From Sphingobium nicotianae (GTDB lineage: Bacteria > Pseudomonadota > Alphaproteobacteria > Sphingomonadales > Sphingomonadaceae), in contig NZ_JAHGAW010000007.1 of the NCBI RefSeq assembly GCF_018603885.1, forward strand, positions 228,363 through 292,362: DNA of 64,000 nucleotides. The letters run 5' to 3'. Numbering within the stretch: position 1 is the first letter of the stretch; the number at the start of each line of letters is the position of its first letter. Made by a program: the position numbers and the translations under genes. Positions 58,093 to 64,000 of the stretch are shown one piece after another. A model generated the notes under the pieces. The model had not been told where the DNA came from, ran no database searches, and saw only the letters and a list, made by a program, of their open reading frames with translations.

Positions 58093-59526
58093 TCAGACGA
58101 ACCGAACGGCGATGCCGCCCTTGCGTCCGCGCAGGGCAGCGCCCACAAATGCCAGGCCGCCGATCATCATCGCCCAGCTCGCCGGTTCGGGAACGCCCGG
58201 CAGGGTCTGCGGGACATAGCGCGGCAGATCGTTGTCGGTGAAGCCGAACACGTAGAAGTGGTTCGGGCCGGAGGTGGCGGGCAGGAAGTCATTATCGTCT
58301 GTAATGTACAGCGTGTGCATCATCACGCCGTTCACCTCGACGTCCTGGCCGAAGGAAAGGCCCTCGATCTTGGATGGGATCTGGCTCTTGGGAATGCCAT
58401 AGGCGACCAGCGCGTCGACCAGATTGATGAACGGAGACGCGTCCTTGGCGACTGCCAGCGCGGCGGCGGCGGCTCCGGTCTCGTTGGTCAGGGGCGTGGC
58501 GCCGGCGAGGTCAATCTTGAAGACCTGCTTCCATTTGGCGTTCGAACCATCGCCGAGGCCCTTGCCGTCGCGCTCATCGACCAGGAACTCGTGGTCGTTG
58601 ATGGCCACGATGTCGCTGACGCCCGAGCCGTTGGTCAGCATATAGGCATATTCCTTCGTCTCACCCGAGGCGATGTCGATGGTCACGATCCGCACCATCT
58701 TGTTGGTGGCCGGATTGGCGGCGTCCTGGAGCGTTGCGGCCTGCATGATGCCGACGAGGGTCTTGCCATTGGGCGTGATGGCCAGGCCTTCCATGCCCTT
58801 GTTGGTCGTGCGGCCGCTGGTGTTGCCGCCGATTTCATCATCGACCTTGGGCGCGAGATTGGCGATGGCGAGATTGTCCGGAAGTGCGAACGTCTTGACG
58901 AGCTTGCCGGTCTCGCGATCAAACTGGCGGACGAAGGGACCATATTCATCGGAGACGAATACGGTCTTGCCGTCGGCGGAGACGCGGATGGACTCCGGGT
59001 CGAAGCGCGCAAAGGCTGGGTTGGTCGACAAGCCCGAGCCAAAATTGTCCGAGCGCCCGGTGAAGTAATATTTGCCGGGCGTGTTGACCCAATCGCCCGC
59101 AGGCAGGCCATACGCGGTGCCATCGCCATAGGTGAGGGGCTGATCGCTCCACAGCAGCGTGGTGCTGTTCAGGGTGGGAGTCAGTTGATAGGGCAGGGTG
59201 GAGCCGGGCGCCGATGGCGTGAGTGCCATGGTCATGGTGTGGAAACGGGCAATGTACGACACCGTGTCGTCGACGAGGCTGTTATAGGGCGTCGCGTTCG
59301 GGCCGCGGTCGGGCACGGACAGGAAGGTGTTGCCGCCCGCATAGGCGAAGCCCGAGCCGACGCCGCCAAGAAAATTCGCCGCAAGGCCGTTTTCCAGCGT
59401 GTAGTTGAGACCCGACGCGTCGGTCGCGCCCGAGAGCGTGCCAGTGGCAAGGAGCATGGCTGCGGATGACGCAGGCATTGGCGTGGCGATCGCGACGCAA
59501 AGCGCGATTTTGCTGAACATGTTCAT
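58093..59526 (-). CDS. secreted phytase-like esterase with PEP-CTERM anchor
   Basis: The 477-residue protein has a signal peptide, a beta-propeller-like esterase/phytase-like domain (SVPDRGPNAT; MEGLAITPNGKTLVGIMQ; DDNDF) and a C-terminal PEP-CTERM signal: VPEPASWAMMIGG, a hydrophobic segment, then a basic RGRKG. The terminal VRFV tail is typical of the sphingomonad variant. It should be a substrate of the exosortase at 26572. ATG at 59526 is nine bases after GGGGG; ATG at 59535 is possible. A GCCGGGC/GCCCGGC hairpin and two GTTAACC copies lie upstream. Confidence 0.9.
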   Translation of the reverse strand: MNMFSKIALCVAIATPMPASSAAMLLATGTLSGATDASGLNYTLENGLAANFLGGVGSGFAYAGGNTFLSVPDRGPNATPYNSLVDDTVSYIARFHTMTMALTPSAPGSTLPYQLTPTLNSTTLLWSDQPLTYGDGTAYGLPAGDWVNTPGKYYFTGRSDNFGSGLSTNPAFARFDPESIRVSADGKTVFVSDEYGPFVRQFDRETGKLVKTFALPDNLAIANLAPKVDDEIGGNTSGRTTNKGMEGLAITPNGKTLVGIMQAATLQDAANPATNKMVRIVTIDIASGETKEYAYMLTNGSGVSDIVAINDHEFLVDERDGKGLGDGSNAKWKQVFKIDLAGATPLTNETGAAAAALAVAKDASPFINLVDALVAYGIPKSQIPSKIEGLSFGQDVEVNGVMMHTLYITDDNDFLPATSGPNHFYVFGFTDNDLPRYVPQTLPGVPEPASWAMMIGGLAFVGAALRGRKGGIAVRFV

Positions 59527-59656
59527 ATGGATCATCCCCCACTATTTGAGCGGCCGGGCGCAAGCCCGGCGCAGGGGGCGTAGTTAACCATGATGACCGT
59601 AGAGTTTCCGTTTTGTTAACCTTTTGTGGCGTCGAAGCGTTTTCCGTGGCGCCGCC

Positions 59657-61126
59657 TCAGCGAAACGGCGGCTCGTTGAAGGCGCGCAGCTTGCGGCTAT
59701 GGAGCCGGTCTCCCTGGACACGCAGCCGCTCGCAGGTTTCGATGCCGATGGCGAGGTGGCCCGCGATCGCCTCTTCATAGAAGCGATTGGCCTGACCCGG
59801 CAGCTTGAGCTCGCCATGGATCGGCTTGTCCGAGACGCAGAGCAAAGTCCCGTAAGGCACACGGAAACGATATCCCTGCGCGGCGATGGTCGCGCTTTCC
59901 ATGTCCACGCCGACGGCGCGCGAGAGGGAGAAGCGCAGCGCCGAGTGCGAGTAGCGCAGTTCCCAGTTGCGATCGTCGGTGGTGACGATCGTGCCGGTGC
60001 GCAGTCGCCGCTTCATGTCGCCGCTGCCGCCCAATATATGCTCGCACGCCTCAGCCATGGCGACCTGCACCTCAGCGATGGCAGGCACCGGGATTTCCGG
60101 CGGTAACATCTCGTCAAGCACATGATCGTCGCGCAGATAGGCATGGGCGAGCACATAGTCGCCGATGCGCTGGCTGGGGCGCAGGCCGCCGCAATGGCCG
60201 ATCATCAGCCAGGCCTCGGGCCGCACGACGGCGAGATGGTCGCAGATCGTCTTGGCGTTGGACGGGCCGACGCCGATATTGACGAGCGTGATGCCGCTGC
60301 GGTCCGGCGCGATCATGTGATAGGCGGGCATCTGGTGCCGGCGCCAGGCGCTGTCGGCAATGGCGCTGGCCGGATTGGCGGTGTCTGGCGTGATATGCAC
60401 GCCGCCCGCGCCTGATAGTGCGGTGAAGCGCGTGCCGGGCCGCGTCAGTTCCTCGCAGCCCCACCGGACAAACTCGTCGACATAGCGGTGATAGTTGGTG
60501 AACAGCACATAGCGTTGCACGTCTTCGGGTGGCGTGCCGGTATAATGTTTGAGGCGGGCCAGCGAGAAATCGGTGCGCAGGCCATCGAACAGGGCCAGGG
60601 GTCGCTCGCCAGTCGGGCCGGGCAGAAACAGGCCGTCGGCAATCTCGTCGCCGATCTCGGCCAGTTCCGTCGTCGGGAAGTGCCGCGCCAGCTCGCTCGG
60701 CGGCACCGTTGCGAGCGTTCCGGGCGGGAGCGTTTCGAGCACGTAGGGGAAGGGGATGGCCTGGTCGCTGCGGCCAACGATGACCTCGATATCATAATCG
60801 TTGATCAGGAGGTCGAGCTGCTCGGTAAGATAGCCGGCGAACATCTCGGGGCGTGTGATCGTGGTCTGGTAGCGGCCCGGCTTGGAGAGCCGCGCGAAGG
60901 AGCGACGGGTGGGGGCGTCTTCCACGGCGCGGCGATAGTCGAGGGTGAGAGAAGGATAGCAGAAGGCCCGGTCGGCCGTGGCCTGAGCCGAGGGGATGGT
61001 CCCATTTTGCGAATAGGCCATCAGCGCCTCGCGCAGATTGCCGGTTGCCGCGTTATATTCCGCGATCAGTTGCTTTACGATGGTTGCGCTGTTTGCTTGT
61101 GTCATGAGCTTACTTAGCCCCGACAT
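59657..61126 (-). CDS. amn: AMP nucleosidase
   Basis: The 489-residue protein matches Amn, which splits AMP into adenine and ribose 5-phosphate to control nucleotide pools. The N-terminal domain (residues 1-190) is regulatory; the C-terminal half is the purine-nucleoside-phosphorylase fold with NIGVGPSNAKT, MIGHCGGLRPSQRIGDYVLAHAY and VGVDMESATIAAQGYRF. The start could be 61126 or 61105; no clear ribosome binding site decides. It is convergent with nothing and follows the peroxiredoxin terminator. Confidence 0.93.
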   Translation of the reverse strand: MSGLSKLMTQANSATIVKQLIAEYNAATGNLREALMAYSQNGTIPSAQATADRAFCYPSLTLDYRRAVEDAPTRRSFARLSKPGRYQTTITRPEMFAGYLTEQLDLLINDYDIEVIVGRSDQAIPFPYVLETLPPGTLATVPPSELARHFPTTELAEIGDEIADGLFLPGPTGERPLALFDGLRTDFSLARLKHYTGTPPEDVQRYVLFTNYHRYVDEFVRWGCEELTRPGTRFTALSGAGGVHITPDTANPASAIADSAWRRHQMPAYHMIAPDRSGITLVNIGVGPSNAKTICDHLAVVRPEAWLMIGHCGGLRPSQRIGDYVLAHAYLRDDHVLDEMLPPEIPVPAIAEVQVAMAEACEHILGGSGDMKRRLRTGTIVTTDDRNWELRYSHSALRFSLSRAVGVDMESATIAAQGYRFRVPYGTLLCVSDKPIHGELKLPGQANRFYEEAIAGHLAIGIETCERLRVQGDRLHSRKLRAFNEPPFR

Positions 61127-61139
61127 GTTGCGTTATAAA

Positions 61140-61168
61140 GAGGGGCGCGAAATGGATTCGCGCCCCTC
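61140..61168 (-). terminator. intrinsic terminator of the peroxiredoxin gene
   Basis: GAGGGGCGCGAA and TTCGCGCCCCTC form a perfect 12-base stem around a five-base loop, with A/T runs on both sides (TTTAT when read leftward). It separates the peroxiredoxin transcript from amn. Confidence 0.8.
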
Positions 61169-61216
61169 TTTCTTGTGAGCATTCACTCCCCTAGAGAGGA
61201 GAGGGAGCCATCTGTC

Positions 61217-61699
61217 TCAGATCTGGTCGACCATATATTCGGCGGCCGACACGCGGAATTCGCCGGGCGCCTCGACATTGAGCTGCTCGACGGTGCCGTC
61301 GTTGACGACCATCGAGAAGCGCTGGCCGCGGGTGCCGAGGCCGAACTTGCTGCCGTCCATGGTGAGGCCGATCGCCTGCGCGAAGGCGCCGTTGCCGTCG
61401 GCGAGCATCGTCACCTTGCCATCCGCGCCGGCGGACTTGCCCCAGGCGCCCATGACGAAAGGATCGTTGACCGCGGTGCAGACAACCTCGTCGATGCCCT
61501 TGGCCTTGAGATCCGCTTCCTTCTCGATATAGCCCGGCAGGTGCTTGGCCGAGCAGGTCGGCGTAAAGGCGCCGGGGACGGAGAAGAGCGCGATCTTCTT
61601 GCCCGCGAAATAGTCCGTGCTGGAGACCTGCTCGGGGCCGTTCTCGGTCATGATGGCGAAGGTCGTTTCGGGCAGCTTGTCGCCGACGCTGATAGTCAT
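61217..61699 (-). CDS. peroxiredoxin (Prx5 type)
   Basis: The 160-residue thiol peroxidase has the peroxidatic Cys in FSVPGAFTPTCSAKHLPGY, the Prx5 signature. It likely uses glutaredoxin or thioredoxin to reduce hydroperoxides. No resolving Cys partner is at the standard place apart from one at VVCTAVND. CAGGAG precedes the ATG at 61699, so the frame to 61750 is rejected. Confidence 0.94.
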   Translation of the reverse strand: MTISVGDKLPETTFAIMTENGPEQVSSTDYFAGKKIALFSVPGAFTPTCSAKHLPGYIEKEADLKAKGIDEVVCTAVNDPFVMGAWGKSAGADGKVTMLADGNGAFAQAIGLTMDGSKFGLGTRGQRFSMVVNDGTVEQLNVEAPGEFRVSAAEYMVDQI

Positions 61700-61885
61700 G
61701 GCAGTCTCCTGGGTCAGAAAAGGGTCAGGCTGGCATTCTCGTTGGACCATCCGGCACAGCCGGAGCCAGCTCCGTGGGGGAAGTCGGGGCTCGGTGCCGT
61801 CCTGTCAAGTGTCGCGAACGGGTTGTGGCATTGATGCTGGACGGCTGGCCGGGCGGAGCGCATCTTGGCCCGACTCAAGGACGCG

Positions 61886-62458
61886 ATGATGACGACAAGC
61901 ATTTTTCATCCGTCGCTGGCCGGGCAGATGCTGCTGGCGATGCCGGACATGCCCGATCCGCGCTTCGAGCGGTCAGTCATCCTGCTGTGCGTGCATGACG
62001 AGGGCGGCGCGCTGGGCATCGCGCTCGACGAGCCAATGGCGGGCATCGGCCTGCACACCTTGCTCGATTCGTTCGATATCGAGGCGGGCGAGATCGGCGA
62101 CACGACGGTACTGGCCGGCGGCCCGATGGAGCCGCGGCGGGGCTTCGTCCTCCACAGCCGCGACTGGAGCGCGAAAGACAGCCATATCGTGGCGAAGGAC
62201 ATCGCGCTGACGGGCTCGCTCGAAATTCTCAACGCGATCGCGAAAGGCGAGGGGCCGCGGAACTATCTTGTGGCGTTGGGATATGCCGGTTGGGGATCGG
62301 GCCAGCTCGAGCGGGAGCTTGCCGCGCCTGGCTGGTATGTGAGTCAGGCCGATCCGCGGCAATTGTTCGATGTGGAGCCAAACGAGCGCTGGGCGACGGC
62401 GTTCGAGATGGAAGGGATCGATCCCGCCATGCTGGCCAGCAGCAGCGGGCATGCCTGA
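61886..62458 (+). CDS. YqgE/AlgH family protein
   Basis: The 190-residue protein matches the YqgE/AlgH family: LAGQMLLAMPDMPDPRFERSVILLCVHDEGGALGIALDEPM, then VLAGGPMEPRRGFVLHS and YLVALGYAGWGSGQLERELAAPGWYV. AlgH was named in Pseudomonas alginate work, but its biochemical role is unclear. AAGGA precedes the ATG at 61886 (an ATG at 61889 also fits). It is divergent from the peroxiredoxin gene. Confidence 0.92.
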   Translation: MMTTSIFHPSLAGQMLLAMPDMPDPRFERSVILLCVHDEGGALGIALDEPMAGIGLHTLLDSFDIEAGEIGDTTVLAGGPMEPRRGFVLHSRDWSAKDSHIVAKDIALTGSLEILNAIAKGEGPRNYLVALGYAGWGSGQLERELAAPGWYVSQADPRQLFDVEPNERWATAFEMEGIDPAMLASSSGHA

Positions 62459-62562
62459 ACGGCTCGCCGCAAATTCTCCCATAGCCCTTCGTTAACCAGC
62501 TTTCTCAACACAGCCACAAGCGCCTCCGGCGAGACTGATGCTGGGTGTATGAGGAGGACTAT

Positions 62563-63066
62563 ATGAAAATTCGAGGCGTCCTGGCGGCTGCGGCTGTCAC
62601 TATGTCCCTTGCCGGCATGAGCTCTCAGGCGATCGCTGCGACCTGCTGGGCGCAGAACGCGGTTGAAGCGGCGCAAGTTCGCGGTTTCGAGACCATGCTG
62701 ATGGTCGCGACCCTGCGTTGCCAGATCAAGGGTGTCGACCTGTCGGGTGACTATAATGCCTTCGTGCGCAGCAAACGCGCTGTGCTGACCGGCGTCAATG
62801 ACGAGCTGCGCGCCAAGTTTGTGGGGCAGGGCCTCAAGGGCAATGCTGCGCTCGATGCCTATGACCGTTTCGTCACGTCGATCGCAAACAGCTACGGCTC
62901 AGGCATCGGGGCGCCGAGTTGCGGGGAGTTCAAGACGATCCTGGACGGCGCCAATGCGGCGCCGGCCAGCCGCTCAGCCTTACTGGCGCTGGCGCTCGAA
63001 GTCGGGTCCGATCCGGTTCGCCAGTCTGATCGCTGCGCCGGCGCCAGGATTGCCCTGGCCAATTGA
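62563..63066 (+). CDS. small secreted protein, first of two tandem paralogs
   Basis: The 167-residue protein has a signal peptide (AAAAVTMSLAGMSSQAIA-A) and an all-helical-looking body with four Cys, the first two in CWAQNAVEAAQVRGFETMLMVATLRCQIKGVD. Its neighbour shares that stretch nearly exactly. GAGGAGG precedes the ATG. It is not a recognised family; I recall relatives in sphingomonads being loosely named after the adjacent ahcY, which I consider wrong. A periplasmic role is likely; nothing more is known. Confidence 0.85.
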   Translation: MKIRGVLAAAAVTMSLAGMSSQAIAATCWAQNAVEAAQVRGFETMLMVATLRCQIKGVDLSGDYNAFVRSKRAVLTGVNDELRAKFVGQGLKGNAALDAYDRFVTSIANSYGSGIGAPSCGEFKTILDGANAAPASRSALLALALEVGSDPVRQSDRCAGARIALAN

Positions 63067-63213
63067 CGGTGTCGCATGGGCGTCTGGCTGTCCTGCAGCC
63101 GGACGCTTTCGCGATGAAATGCGACTTGTCCTATTGCCCGCTATCGGGCCTCGGATTATGCTTCGCTATTCGAGCGTTAGGGGCGTTCGAATAGGGTTTG
63201 GGGGGATAGTCTC

Positions 63214-63723
63214 GTGGGACGTGGGAAGATTGCGCGCGCCGTCTGGGTCGGCGTGCTTTGCGCGATGACGGCGGCGGCGCCCGCACATGCACAGCGCTGT
63301 TGGAACCAGACTTTGGTCGAGGCGGCGCAGGTCAAGGAATATGATGTCATGCTGATGGTGGCGACCTTGCGCTGTCAGGCCAAGGGTGTCGATTTCTCGT
63401 CCACTTACAATAGCTTCGTCTTGACCCATAAGCCGATATTAAAGGCCGTCGGCGATGAGATGATCCGCGAGCTCAACACCAGTCTCGGCGGTAAGGCTGC
63501 GCTCAAGGCCTATGACAGCATGTCAGTCACGATGGCCAACAAATATGGGCGGGGAATCGATGGTCTGGAGTGCAGCGACTTCCAGATCATGCTGACGGAA
63601 GCCCAGGCATCCAGGTCGACGCGCGCCGACCTGCTTGCCCTTGCGCAGCGGGCCGGAGCCGATCCCGTGCTTCCGGCGCCGCGCTGCGCGCCGCCGATGC
63701 AAACCGCTGCCGCGACGAACTGA
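63214..63723 (+). CDS. small secreted protein, second of two tandem paralogs
   Basis: The 169-residue protein starts at GTG and has a signal peptide ending APAHA-Q. It repeats the pattern CWNQTLVEAAQVKEYDVMLMVATLRCQAKGVDFSSTYNSFV seen in the preceding gene, with matching later Cys (LECSDF; APRCAPP). The two genes arose by duplication and diverged to perhaps 40-45% identity by eye. It lies 132 bases before ahcY in the same direction. Function is unknown. Confidence 0.82.
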   Translation: MGRGKIARAVWVGVLCAMTAAAPAHAQRCWNQTLVEAAQVKEYDVMLMVATLRCQAKGVDFSSTYNSFVLTHKPILKAVGDEMIRELNTSLGGKAALKAYDSMSVTMANKYGRGIDGLECSDFQIMLTEAQASRSTRADLLALAQRAGADPVLPAPRCAPPMQTAAATN

Positions 63724-63765
63724 CCGTGGGCCGGACCCTGAGGGCTGGCCGGCGCCGCATCTGAC

Positions 63766-63781
63766 ATAAAGATAGCTTTAT
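63766..63781. promoter_or_regulatory. candidate SahR-type operator upstream of ahcY
   Basis: ATAAAGATAGCTTTAT has perfect six-base arms around four bases, 75 bases before the ahcY GTG. From memory, SahR, an ArsR-type regulator of the SAM cycle, uses ATAAAGATATCTTTAT-like sites in proteobacteria. A hairpin (GCCCTT/AAGGGC) follows at 63799-63813. Binding is inference. Confidence 0.5.
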
Positions 63782-63837
63782 ATTTGCCGTCGAGCCTTGC
63801 CCTTGTTAAGGGCGCTCCGGTGTCGGCTTGCCGATGA

Positions 63838-64000
<163 letters not shown>

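Overview
The window is about 65% GC, densely coded, and reads as one chromosomal stretch of a member of the Sphingomonadaceae (Alphaproteobacteria). The pointers are: pyruvate dehydrogenase E1-beta with a fused lipoyl domain; an exosortase/EpsI pair of the V type with a PEP-CTERM protein in the same window; a large TonB-dependent receptor; a candidate EcfG (general stress) promoter; and CTTTCGCTGGGATGAC-type interspersed repeats familiar from sphingomonads. The genus cannot be fixed. No rRNA, tRNA, CRISPR array, insertion sequence or prophage was seen.

Layout. 0-7.9 kb: yqeY diverges from carA, a small unknown gene, an rraB-like gene, an AT-rich foreign-looking gene, carB, greA and a rhomboid protease. 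7.9-10 kb: leftward genes, four of them a small membrane-protein operon (YqjD/ElaB and holin-X types) behind an EcfG-like promoter. 10-14.6 kb: eno, ftsB, pdhA, pdhB. 14.6-18.2 kb: a leftward TadG(vWA)-TadE-TadE operon. 18.3-26.5 kb: mixed single genes, including trmFO, tesB, a soluble chemoreceptor-like Cache protein, an MHS transporter and a CmcJ-like oxidoreductase. 26.5-28.4 kb: exosortase and EpsI, convergent. 28.5-36.9 kb: serine hydrolase, FrnE-like DsbA protein, TonB receptor, MarR regulator and CocE-type hydrolase. 37.2-41 kb: the translation operon ffh-rpsP-rimM-trmD-rplS, closed by a strong terminator. 41-50.3 kb: cytochrome-like lipoprotein, GT87, DAACS symporter, DUF418, a lone flagellin, patatin lipoprotein, asd and a YjdF-type protein. 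50.5-53.7 kb: a marR-emrA-emrB efflux operon with a palindromic operator. 53.9-61.1 kb: alpha/beta hydrolase, M2 dipeptidase, divergent hxlR/SDR pair, PEP-CTERM phytase-like protein, amn. 61.2-64 kb: peroxiredoxin, YqgE/AlgH, two tandem paralogous small secreted proteins, and the first codons of ahcY at the right edge.

Most of the window is core metabolism and translation. The less ordinary parts are the AT-rich winged-helix-like gene inserted between the car genes, the stress-promoter membrane operon, the inverted-order chemoreceptor/Cache protein, the exosortase system with a likely substrate 30 kb away, the paralog pair beside ahcY, and several regulator genes with readable palindromic operators. 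Many neighbours overlap by 1-8 bases (ATGA, GTGA or TGATG junctions), suggesting translational coupling, and several genes start at GTG or TTG with a clear ribosome binding site.
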